Shown: piece by piece, positions 23,504 through 34,110 of the stretch | Layout: every line of letters begins with the position of its first letter | Position numbering within the stretch: the stretch's first letter is position 1 | The notes under the pieces: model-generated | Databases searched by the model: none | Told to the model about the DNA's origin: nothing | What the model saw: the letters and a program-made list of their open reading frames with translations, nothing else | NCBI GenBank assembly: GCA_030704615.1 | Contig: CM060732.1 | Coordinates: forward strand, 44,437,053-44,497,052 | Length of the DNA stretch: 60,000 bases | DNA from: Takakia lepidozioides | Taxonomy: Eukaryota; Streptophyta; Takakiopsida; Takakiales; Takakiaceae | Direction: 5' to 3' | Program-made: the position numbers and the translations under genes

Positions 23504-24405
23504 CGCCCTACCCGCCACTGCTAGTGTCGCGCTCCCGGGTTCAATTCTTGCAAGCAAGGGGACAAAAATTAAAACCCTTGAGAAGGCACAGATGCTAAAG
23601 GGATCAAGGAGGGACACCATGTATGTGAGCAAGGGGGCAAGCCCTTAAGAACAAAACCTCCCAAACAAGCAGAAGTGAAGTCAAGAGGAGAAATACGTAC
23701 CCCAAATCGTCAAAATTAAAACCGGCTAAAGGAGGGTGGACATATGGACTCTGTCTGTATATGAGTCCCACACATGGTTGCCCCAACTTGACAAAGTTTC
23801 TAGATGGAACTGATGATGCTGCAAAGGTGGCTCAAGAAGAGTCAAGATTGTGAGGGGTAGTTGGTTGGCTGGTGTAGTTAGAGAGGGCCATAGGTGCAAG
23901 GAAGAGGGAGAGCTGCAACCAAGATGACACTGTCAAGATGAGGCCAACTAAGTACGTACAGTGATATCTCAGGTTATTACAAGGAACTGCCTCATTCCTT
24001 AATACACGTGGCCTTCCTACATAAGCCCCCACTCTAATTCCTGGGCCGCAGCAATTCGTGGACCACTCTAGAATGAACAAGGCCAGAATGAAACTGCTCT
24101 ACATATTATGATAAATAAATGTATGCATGCCCCATAGAGGTGCGCAGTTAAGCATGGAGTGGCATAAACCCTAAACCTGGCTATTGCTCAAAGGAGCACA
24201 TGGCTATTAATGCATACCCCAGCCAAGTTTGGCGAAGGTTCTAGAGTAGAGGGAGTACCAGAGGAGCAGTGTGGTAGTGGTTCGATTGCCGGCTTGTGGC
24301 TGCGCTGCAAAGTACCATAGGTACAACGGTGGTAGAGGCTTGTGGGGGGTGGGGGGGGGGGGGAAAGCAATGAGGACCAGCAGGAGGAGGGAGGTCCAGG
24401 GAGGT
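23504..24405. other. intergenic between two MITE copies
   Basis: No recognisable gene. Near 23530 gggttcaattc resembles a box B, but no box A lies at the right distance. A long G run occupies about 24343-24362. Confidence 0.4.
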
Positions 24406-24413
24406 CTAGGGAG

Positions 24414-24683
24414 CAGTGTTTTTATTAAGGAATTTGGAAAACAGCACGAGTGGCTACAGAGTTTTGCAAAAAATAACGGTACATTCTGCTCATCCACTGA
24501 ATTTCATCCATTTATGTACTTCAATCCATTTATATCATCCATGTTTTGGCAAATTCATCCATAATTTATTTTTTATTTGGAGAAATTTGGCGATTTCAAC
24601 CATGAAAAAACAGGGAATTTGCGACAGAATATTATTTTTTGAGGTCGAAATCTGGCGAAAATTCGCCAATAAAAAAAACGCTG
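24414..24683. mobile_element. hAT-like MITE with perfect 8-bp target duplication
   Basis: The element begins CAGTGTTTTTATT and ends AATAAAAAAAACGCTG, inverted termini of the CAGnG type usual in hAT elements. It is flanked on both sides by the identical 8-mer ctagggag (24406-24413 and 24684-24691); an 8-bp duplication is the hAT hallmark. The length is 270 bp and there is no transposase-like frame, so it must depend on an autonomous element elsewhere. The perfect duplication suggests a fairly young insertion. Confidence 0.8.
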
Positions 24684-24691
24684 CTAGGGAG

Positions 24692-26580
24692 GCTTCTTAC
24701 GGTCAAAACCCAAAACAGTCAAAACTGTTGTAGTTGAAAGTTTTGTAGTTGATTTCATACTATATATTCTTTATGTCCCCCAGTAAGAGTGGTTGGCCAC
24801 GAACATGAGGGTGTGAAGCTTTAAAGCTATGTTATAGAGGGGATTCTATCAAAATGGCGAGTTATATGTGTGTATACATTTATTATTATGTTGCAAGAAC
24901 TAGATCTGCCCAAAATGGGGATTGGTATGGTGTGAGCACACAACAAGCACAAACGGCATGAGCACAAAAAAACGAAGCAGGATCCACAGTTATAGAAGTT
25001 ATAGAGGTGATATGTATGTCAGCGGAAATACAGATAACAGACAGACATAGGGTCTTTCTGCAGTAATAGGGTCTACATAGTGTCTAAATATTAGTTTAAA
25101 CATATAGAAGGAGCTTGAAAGAGACAAACCTTTAACAAAAAATTTAAGAAAAAATCCAATTTCAGCGATGAAACCCATGTTTTTGCTGGCAGAAAACCCA
25201 TGTGTTTGCATTTTGCTGGCGAAATCCATGTTTTGGGCGGTTCTTGGGGATGTTCTACACACAATGTTTTGCCAAATGGAGCCACATTGTTTACTCTCAA
25301 GGACCTTTGAGATCTGGCAGATATATTTGTGGATCTTTGGCCCACCCCCGAAAAGGGGCAGTGGCAAAATGGCTATTAGTTATGCCGGCTTTGGCAGGAG
25401 TCTTCTCTCTTCTCTCTCCCTCTTGGTCTTTGTGCTCACGTGAGTTAAGTTTGGACGAATAATTTCATAAGTTTTTTCGCTTGAGCACAATATTCAGATA
25501 GTTTTTTATTTTCTTTCGCATGAGCACATTTTGGTTTCACTACAGCATATTCTCCGGATTATTGGGGAATATGCAAAATATGCCTTTGTGCTCGCCTGAG
25601 CATGCTCACCAAGCTACCCAACCTCCCCAAAATTACAACGGAGATTATTATACTCCATTACGACGCCACAGGAGTCTCCACCGATTCTATAAAGGATTCG
25701 AGGAGAATATACCCTTAATAGACTTGAGTGGATATGTCTGCAAGGGAGAAGGACCAGCCATAAAAATCCCTACCTAGGTAACCGCCCATACAGCGGAGAG
25801 CCACAGAGCTGATTTCTGATGAGTGGCAGATCCCTTTATAGAATAATAAAACAATAAAATAACAAGCCTCAAATTGCTCTTGCTCTCTCGTGGCAAAACA
25901 TAAAAGGCAGGGAAGACAGGGGGCGTGACTCAGCACACCACACCACACCACACCAATCATAGCCTTGACACGTTGTAAGGTACTTTGACCACATTTTCTT
26001 CTTTAACTTGACCTGTCCGTTGACTTCAAGATGCCAATGCGTAGTCTCTCTCCGCGATCCCAAGCCAGTAAAAAACCAATAAAAAATTTATTGGTAGGCC
26101 TAACGTCATTGTCACACGATGTATGCCAGCCACGATGAGTACGCCAAATGACACGTAGACAAAAAAGAGTAGGTGTGGATGAAACTCATTATGAATCATG
26201 TGGATGTGGATGAGGCCCCAAAGCTAGATATGAGCTGAGCCTTCGGCCCAGTGCAATGGGTGACTTGTTACCACAGGTCAATCTCCCCTTGTTTCATACC
26301 TCTGATCACAAGTCAGTGGTGACCGTTGTGGACCCATAACAATAGGTTTAGCCGGTTGTAAGGAGGTACCTTGGGCCAAAAGATACTTTAAAAGGCATCT
26401 TATGTACATCACAAAATACCGAATGGAGCTCGCTTAACTTATTACTCATGGCCTTTCCATGGCCTCACATATCCCAGTGGATGTGTATGGTAGCCCCTAT
26501 ATGCAAGAGGATCAGTTTTCAGGTTTTTTGAGGGTGTTGATGTTCATGGGAACAAAGGATGGAGAAGCATGCTTGCAATT
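24692..26580. other. repeat-rich intergenic stretch
   Basis: No open frame resembles a known protein. Features are a cacac simple repeat near 25938-25955 and scattered A/T-rich fragments. Around 25160-25240 aaacccatgt and atgttttggg motifs echo short words in the hAT-like elements, but I see no termini. Confidence 0.4.
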
Positions 26581-26582
26581 TT

Positions 26583-27390
26583 CTTTTGAAAGAGTGCGAC
26601 TGTTGGCATCTGCTTGAATTGTTTTCAGAATAAAGACATGCTCACTTTCAAGAATTTGAACATATTGGACAGTTAGTAACTCCTCTACTTAGAGATGGTG
26701 ACTTGCACATGTTTGCTTGCTCAGTTAGGTCGATACAAGTTAAATTAGAAGAAAAATGGTATGGAATTACAACTGATAGCATGAATTTGGTGCAATGGAA
26801 AGCTCTTACAAGTAGCTTTGTCTTTGTAGCAATGGCAACCCTGCAATGGACCCAAAGCCTAACCCAGGTTGCCGGCCCATGACTGGTAACATTGTAAATC
26901 ACAATCTGTTACGAATGTTAAGAGATCCCTACATGCCCATGAAGTAGCCGAGAGAGATGGTGGCAAGAGAGAGGCCCATGCAAGTGCTTCGTGTGCTATA
27001 TGCAGGCCTGCTCATGATCATAGAAGAATTCCAGCACACCGATATCAGCGATCCCAACGGTAGAAGCGTTGTGGGAGAAGCCAGAAAATACTCATATAAC
27101 CAATGCCGAATTCTCGAGCGAAAACACTGATATCTCGGTGAGGGCCTGGGCCTTCGGTAGCTCGTTCGGTAGCCGGATTCTCGAGAGAAATTTGATACTG
27201 ATATCTCGGTGAGGGCCTCGGGCACGCCGAATTCTCGAGCGAAAACTGATATCTGGGTGAGGGCCTTCGGTTGCCGAATTCTCGAGAGAAGAAACTGATA
27301 CTGATATCTCGGTGAGGGCCTCGGGCACTCCAAATTCTCGAGCGAAAACTGATATCTTGGTGAGGCCATAAAGCAAATGGATCCAAGTTT
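26583..27390 (-). pseudogene. NPF/PTR transporter pseudogene fragment
   Basis: On the minus strand this matches part of the last exon of the intact NPF gene at 30835-34110, with breaks. It reads PFA-type sequence at about 27380, MSIFWLLPQ at about 27090, IGVLEFFYD near 27030 and LATISLGYFM near 26950, then NVTSHG near 26890. Stops and frame changes separate them. Between the first two blocks the sequence is replaced by a minisatellite (27109-27366). A further 35-bp match (gcgactgttggcatctgctt at about 26592) corresponds to 29733, downstream of the intact gene, so the copy arose by DNA duplication rather than retrotransposition. Confidence 0.8.
27109..27366. repeat. minisatellite of five units within the NPF pseudogene
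   Basis: Five units of about 40-68 bp each contain a gccgaattctcgagcgaaaa-like start and a ctgatatctcggtgagggcc core. Units alternate between two forms, gcgaaaactgatatc and gagaaa..tgatactgatatc. The core corresponds to the NPF coding sequence that reads aaactaatacctcggtgaag near 31407, so the array grew from transporter coding DNA. Confidence 0.85.
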
Positions 27391-28327
27391 GCAGTATTGT
27401 AATCAGTGGTTTAGTAATGTGGAACCGCTGTGGGCTGCTGGGGATTCCGGCCCGGCCTCGGTTGTATTTCCGGGAAGCCTGACTCCCCAGCAGCCCTTTG
27501 TACGTTCCACTGCACAATCCATTTCAGCCGCAGGATCAGATTACCGCATGATCAACTTATCATCCGCACCGTCCATTTATTAAAAATGAATTTTAGAAAT
27601 CTACTCACTAATGACTCTAAAATTACCATTACCATTGCAAAGTACCATTACACAATGGTACTTTGCCCTAATGTCGTGGAATCGTGGGGTGTTTCCTTCG
27701 TGGGTCCCAACGGTACTTTCGCTAAGTAAATTATAATTTCTGATGTGTCCCAATCTTTTTTTTTTTCATATTTCCAAAATCGCTGGCGGGGCCAGCTGTG
27801 AATTCCACCCAGTGCCCATGTGGCGAGAATATCGAGGTGACAAAGTTAAAAACGTGGCTATATTCCAGGTGCCACGTTATTATTGGTCCACGTTGGAAAA
27901 ATTAGGCTCCTGAAATTTATCTCCAGGTGCTTTTTGGCAAAAATCTCAGATTTTACCCCCCATAATTCCGAGTTTCCAGGTCGAAATCTGGCGATTTTTT
28001 GCAGGGAAGAAAAACACTCCCAGTTTTACCTCTCGTGTTTTACCTTTCTACTTTGCTCGTCTGCCGGAAAACAAATTACCATATTGGTGGATGCCAGGGT
28101 GCACGTCCACCGCCCGAGTGATCCCGGGGTCGTATTACCAGCACTCCATCATTTGCGGCGAGAGGAAGATAAAAGGGGCTCATTGCACACAGAGAAGAGA
28201 GGGAGGAGCTGTGCCTGCAGAGCAAGGGTGGTTGCAGTCGCCGAGTCTCGTTGGGGTGGAGCGGAGGGAGAAGACCAGTGCAACAGATCGTCAAGTGCGC
28301 AACAGATCGTAAGTAAGCGGTTACGAC
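27367..28327. other. non-coding with a short hairpin and a MITE relic
   Basis: A 13-bp perfect hairpin lies at 27637-27666 (gcaaagtaccatt, acac, aatggtactttgc). Around 27935-28015 the words aggtcgaaatctggcga and gaaaaacactc match the right half of the hAT-like element at 24414, a third, partial copy. The stretch near 28150-28320 may be the promoter or 5' leader of the next model. Confidence 0.5.
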
Positions 28328-29304
28328 ATGCCGATGATGCAAGCAGATTCGGTGTCTAAGAGAAAGGAGAGGACCAGTGATGATGACTCCAGCTGGTAAG
28401 TGATTAGCTTGGTCCGCATGGGTCGTTCTGCTCAAGGTAGCATACTTTGTTTGCATGTTCTGGATTGAATTTTGTTGTCAGATTGATATACATTGTTCTG
28501 TGGATTAGTTGGTAGCACCTAGGCTAATCAGTACTGCTACACTCTTGCAGAGGTTTATCTTGAGCATTAACGACTACTCAAGCATATTGAATTTCAGAGA
28601 GCTCAACAGAAGTCCCATTGAGCGTTCCGCATGTACAGTTCTGTTTTCCTTCACTGTATCTATGGTGCAGAGAAGATATGAATTCACCATCGATCGATCC
28701 TAACGTTTCTTCATTGAACTTGGATTGCAGGGGCAGGGGTCTACACCTGGATTGCAGGGGCGCTGGCCCAAGTAGACGTAAACGACTTAAAGCGACCAGC
28801 AGCATGCATGAGAGCATGCAGAGACAGTTGCTGCCAGTGGAAAGTAGTTCACGATCCCTTGCACTTGTTGAAGCCCCTGAGGGACCCTCAAAGCGTCCGC
28901 GTGTGGCTAAAGGGAAACAGATACCTCCACCCAGACGTGTGAGTGATGAAGTGAGTGATGATGAGGTTTCCACTGGAAATTCTTCTTTCGCCCAAAGCGA
29001 AGGGAGTGAACAAACTCTATCAGCCTTTTATCCTTATTTCGCAGCGAATTACTCTCCTGCAAGGAGCGAAGAAACTGTTGACAAACCTCCATCGAACAAC
29101 GAAGAAAGTATCGGTGCACCGTGTGCTTCATGTTCAGATTCTTCCTTCGCCGAAAGTGACGAAACCGGAAGTGACGAAACCGAAAGTGATGAAACCGAAA
29201 GTGACGAAACCGTCACCAGCAAATGTAGTTGCAGAGGTCGGAGACGTCCAAAGCTGCGTGTGTCATCTTCAAAGAAGGGCTGCTGGACTTATTTTAAGAT
29301 GTAG
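28328..29304 (+). CDS. possible two-exon gene for an acidic low-complexity protein
   Basis: I do not recognise a family. Exon 1 (28328-28395, MPMMQADSVSKRKERTSDDD) has a good GGTAAGTG donor. Two acceptors exist 27 bp apart, giving exon 2 from 28731 or 28758 to 29304; both keep frame and give 213 or 204 aa. The protein has basic patches (SRRKRLK, PSKRPRVAKGK), an acidic serine-rich middle with DETESDETESDET, and a basic Cys-containing tail (KCSCRGRRRPKLR). Composition suggests a nuclear or nucleic-acid-associated protein, which is inference only. The intron is also open in frame from 28618, so intron retention or a shorter start is possible. Confidence 0.4.
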
Positions 29305-30834
29305 TTGGTAGCTTACATGGCTATCTCGGGCAATCTGGACAGTCTTGAGATGTATTCAGATGCACAGGGATCTAGGTGGTCCATACTTGGCCCACTGATC
29401 ATGCCCATTGATAGCCTTAATATCCCAGGGAACAACTACATCATGGTCCCCAGCTACACCCTAAGTGTCCATCAGGAGTATTATGTCCTCCAGTTTTTGT
29501 TCAGGTCCTCCATGTCTCTAGGAACAGGGTGTAGAGAGAGAGAGAGAGATGATGCCACTGTAGTTAGCGCAATAAGAGCCTCAGCTTCCCCTTGCGGGTA
29601 CTGCCCCCTTTCCTGCGTAGAATCTTCAGGGCTTTTCATTTTTCTGTGAACTTGTAAAGAATGCAGAACCATGCGGCTTGTCATCCTTGTAATCCCTAAA
29701 TAATAGCAGAACCATGTTCTGCAGTTTGTGATTTGAAAGACTGCGACTTTTGGCATCTGCTTCAACTGCTCGAGTAATTCTGGCAAATAGATGCTCACTA
29801 TAGATGTCCGAATCATGTTTTGAGTAACTCTGCCCTGGGATGATCAAGCAGGTCATGCATTCATGCCTAATTGTGACAATGAATTCCTCGATTGAACCAA
29901 CAAGTTGAATCTGAAGAACACTGGAAATCGAATTACCTAGTGATTTCCACTAAGGAAGCAGTCATTGAAGAAGGTTGACTACATGAATGATTGGATTTCC
30001 TCTATAATAAAACGTTAATGATTCAATTTTATCATCAATAGCCAATGTTTGGCTATGTGCTGACAAAATTCAGTTTTGAGTTGGCTACATTTCATCATTG
30101 AACCCCATCAACTCTCAACTGCTATACTCTCACCCCAGAAGAAATGAAGTGTAGTAAAGTTTGATTGGAGAGTACTATCAAACTTACTTCATTTCTCCTC
30201 TTGATGGACAATGGGCTTGTGGGAAAAATGCATGCTCTAGGGATGCAAAACTGTGTTTCATCCCAAACCTTGACAATTGACATGGTGGAATTTGTTTTTT
30301 CTTCCACACACACACATACACACAACAAAAGTTGACTCCTCGCATAACTTATGGTGTCACTTCACCCCAGAGGGCAGTTGGGGCAACTGCCTTCTGCGCC
30401 CATACACACATGTATATATGAAGTTGCAGAAACAGCTGTATGTGTTGCTATGGAATTTTTTAAATAATGAATATACATGGTAGGAAAGGAAATGAAGGCC
30501 GATGATTAACAAAGCAAACAAATGCTCCATCTGAATCTTCCACAATCATCAGGAACGCCTTGCTTCTTTAATCCAGTATGATTTCCTTTTTATTGCAAAT
30601 GTTTGGCCTTGGTATTCTGCAATTCTCTTAGCTGAAGCAGAAGAAACAAGGATCCCCGTCCCACCTCTTTTAAGTCTCTTGCAATTCAACACTCCCCTGT
30701 TTTGAGCAAGGTGAGCTATGGTACATAGGGCTGAACAGGTTGAGAGTACTCATGCCCGCAGCCAAGCTGAACAAAACAACCCTACTAGTCTAATATACAT
30801 CCCACTCTGAGCCTTTGCCTCCATATCTTTAATC
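29305..30834. other. intergenic, 3' side of the NPF gene
   Basis: No recognisable gene. It contains agttagcgcaataagagcct followed by cagcttccccttgcgggta (29564-29603), a dispersed word pair shared with 43123-43160, the segment near 29733 shared with 26583, and a reverse SINE fragment at 30331-30405. The right end should contain the NPF 3' untranslated region. Confidence 0.5.
30331..30405 (-). mobile_element. SINE 3' fragment, copy 3
   Basis: On the minus strand, gaaggcagttgccccaactg is followed by tggggtgaagtgacaccata, matching the 3' halves of the elements at 18846 and 38066. The tRNA-like head is absent, so this is a 5'-truncated copy. Confidence 0.55.
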
Positions 30835-33800
30835 TCAAGCTAAACAGAGTCCTTCAAGGTCAACAGGAGAAACAGTCCTACTCCGGAGTGTATCTGCCCT
30901 GGAATGACTCTTGTCAAGCGGATTTTCCTTGTAAGTATACAAGTATGACACAGTAAGAAAATACAGGAAGTTTAGGAAGCTAAGTACTGCCATGAGCCAG
31001 TAGAAGAGATTTAGTTTACTGCGGTTGAATGGTCTGCTATCTGCCAACCAGCCAGGGTGACTATGCCCATGGCTGGTGACCTTGTTGACAATCTTCACAA
31101 GGATTGTGCTCATAAAGTAGCCAAGAGAGATGGTGGTAAGAGCGAATCCGCTGATCATGCTCCGCATGCTGCTGGGCGCTTGATCATAGAAGAATTCCAG
31201 CACACCAATGTAGGTGAACATATCAGCAATCCCAAAGGTGAAGTACTGTGGGACAAGCCAGAAAATGCTCATAGGAATTGTGCCATGAGGACTGTCTAGT
31301 AGGCCATTTGCCTTGGCAAGGTTGGTGCGCTTCACCTCTACTAAGGCAGCTATGATCATGGACACAATAGATAGGACAAGACCAATGCCAATTCTTTGGA
31401 GAAAACTAATACCTCGGTGAAGGCCAGTAAATTTCCGAGCAAATGGAACAAAGAGGCGGTCATACAGAGGGACTAATACAATCATGATAATAAGAGGGAA
31501 GAATGGTAGGGATCCAGAAGGAAACTTGAATTTCCCAATATGGCGGTTAACTGTGGCCCCCTGCTCAACTGTGTATGTTTGCAGCTGGGCAAGAACCACA
31601 TTCATGATGATTGTGCCTGCCCATACAGGCAACAACTTCAGAACAGCTTTGGCCTCTTCAACCTGTGAGATTGTACACACCCTCCATGGGTTCGTAGACA
31701 CTGGCTCAACAATTGTGGAATTGGGCGCTAGTATTGGTTGGTGTATTGTTGCCTTGTCGAGGAGTCTGATGAGAATGATCAAAGGCAAGTGCAACATTAT
31801 CAGTACATGGAACAATATTGACAGGCTTTACCAAGGTTCATCATACCTCTCAAACTGAGTCGTATAGCAACTGGTCGCATGCTTACAACAGTGACAACTC
31901 TAACAGTACTTTGTACAAGTATGGTTAGCTTTGAATACACACGCTTTTTGCAAAATAGATATATTGAGATTGGGCTGCTCATCAGTTGCGGAAGTAGCCC
32001 AGTATTGTTGTGCATGTTGTGCATTGTCGGGAAGTCCAATGAGAGTAATGAAAGACATGCCCAGAATCAATGCATTTAACCACAACTCGTCATACCCCCT
32101 GACAACAACATCATTGGTCTCACACAATAATGACACTCGACATATCTGTTTTGCACAAAGCATTTTTACTCAAACCTAAGCATACGTGTACAAGGTATTG
32201 TTGGAGTTGCAGCCAGCCTAAGGAATTTAGGTTGGTAAGTTGCTTACCGGAGATGGTTGGTGTGTGGCATCCTGTGGATGCCGAATTGTTCAGCCTCTTT
32301 TTCCCCAGCTTCATACAAGCTCTCATTGGCAGGAAGGGGATGTTGAATATTGCGGAATGTAGCAACCAATACTTGAGCTATGCGTGTCAATGGGCTACCT
32401 GTGACCTTTCTATGTCTATAGCATTTCGTGCCCAACAAGAAAAAACCCAAACCAGTCGCTACAAGCGCCAGGGCTACGCCATAGCCTACGCCTCGGACAA
32501 CGTTATCTTGAATGTATACCAAAACTGTGACTCCAAGGCAACCCCCTGTGATAAAACTGAAGAAGAACCAATTAAAGTAGACTGATGAGAGTCTCCTCTC
32601 TTCTATGTTTGTCTCGTCGAACTGATTGGCCCCCAGACTTGACAAACAGGGCTTAAGGCCACCGGACCCAAGTGCAATGAGGTAGAGTCCCATATATAGA
32701 ACCACCAAGCCTTTTTGACTTGCAGGCACACATGAAACGCCTCCACATGGAGGAGGCCTCAAGGATGAAACAGATGCGGAAATAGTCAGGAGTGCAAAAC
32801 CCTGCATCAAATGAGTAGACATACATGTAAACAGCTCTCCATATACAGAACCACGAAGACTTTTTAGACACACATCCAGTGAGCAGACATCCACGTAAAC
32901 AGTTACTGCCCATGTATGTACAAAACCACTAAGCCTTTTTTACTTGAAAGCCTTCATAAGAAAGAGTCTGAAGGGATGAAACAGATTCAAGAAATAGTCA
33001 AGAGTGCCAAACCCTGCATCCAGTGATGCGGACATACATGTAAACTGCTACTACTACCAAGCCTTTCTACTTCCAGGCACACGAAAGGTCTTCAAACAGA
33101 GGAGGCTGCTGGGATGAGATAGATGCAGGAATAGTTAGGATTGCCAAAACCATGCATTCTGGTGATACAGGTAAACAGGACACCTCAATTTTGGATCTCT
33201 TCTGCCCAAGATTCCCTTTGGCATCAGACACTCATTTGAATTCTAGAGGACGTGTAGAGAGTTACATTACATATTTGTGAGAAGGGGAATTGAAACTCAC
33301 CATAATCTCAACCACCCCAAACATGAAAATTGTCCAATAGCGACCCAAGTAGGCATCAGCAATGAAGCCTCCAAGAAGAGGACAAAGAAATGCAGTGCCT
33401 GCAAAGTTTGTCACAGCAGTAGCTGCTTGTGTGTTGGCAAAGTTCATGTAGAGGGTCAAATAGAGCACCAGATCTATTTGTGCCCCAATGAAAGCCATTG
33501 TCTCCATTAGCTCCATTGCTGCATCCCAGCACCCATCCAAACGTGTAATCACGCTTAGCAACCAGTTGCATTGGCTCTATTCTACAGACAGTGAAAAATC
33601 TTCAGATTGTTCACTCTTGCTAAAGAGTGCTCCAACAGCCGGAAGATCCATCCAAAAAGTTGTCAATCCATCTAACATTCAAAGTGAGGCTCTGTCAGGG
33701 TTATGACTCAGATGCGGTGCTCTAGCTCCAGAATGTACACATGAAGCTAGAGGATCCCATGTTTTCCATGTGGAAATGTGTAGAAGAAGCATACAACCTG

Positions 33801-34110
33801 CATCAATGAATTTGTGAGTACTTAATGACATGTAGTGTACATTCGCTCAATCTGATAATTAATGTGGGTGTGGTTTGTAAATCTCATACTGACTTCCAGT
33901 GTTGCAAGTCAGAAATACAATAGTTCTAAATGCTGTATTCTGCGAAAATGCCAAGAAACAAACAAATAGACATGCTAAACTGCAATAAATTTGGCAGTTA
34001 TGAAACTCACCAAAATTGAAGGGTGTAGTTTTCCAGCCACCAGTCTCCTGTTTATTGGCAGGCCTCCCTTTGTAATCCAGAGAACCATCTCCCACAAGCA
34101 TTTCGTCCAT
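30835..34110 (-). CDS. NPF (NRT1/PTR) family proton-coupled transporter, four exons
   Basis: NPF proteins are 12-helix membrane transporters moving nitrate, peptides or hormones with protons. Exons in coding order: 34110-34011, 33518-33301, 32801-32248, 31765-30835; all junctions are GT/AG and in phase, giving 600 aa, a normal length. Visible are the N-terminal DGSLDYKGRPA, FIADAYLGRYWT after the second helix, the signature LGSGGLKPC..LGANQFDE (about 150-170), FNWFFFSF, and LLDKATI before the central loop. C-terminal helices include SIFWLVPQYFTFGIADMF and LTTISLGYFM. The usual ExxE(K/R) proton-coupling motif of helix 1 reads ELMET here, so coupling may be altered, as in some NPF subgroups. 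Substrate cannot be told. Intron 2 contains extra degenerate copies of the exon 3 start. Confidence 0.95.
32698..33185. repeat. NPF exon 3 start repeated in the adjacent intron
   Basis: The segment 32698-32835 spans the 5' end of exon 3 and its acceptor. Two further degenerate copies lie at about 32922-33048 and 33053-33180 in intron 2. Shared words include ccaagcctttt, ggatgaaacagat and ccctgcatc followed by gacatacatgtaaac. The second copy keeps a gatgcag acceptor and a GGTTTGGCACTC coding start but soon meets an in-frame TGA. Confidence 0.8.

Noticed and set aside
23510-23560. Possible tRNA-like box B (gggttcaattc)
   Set aside because: No matching box A upstream and no stem; judged chance.
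27109-27366. CRISPR array, suggested by regular repeats
   Set aside because: Units are adjacent and variable with no unique spacers, the core derives from a transporter exon, and the genome is eukaryotic.
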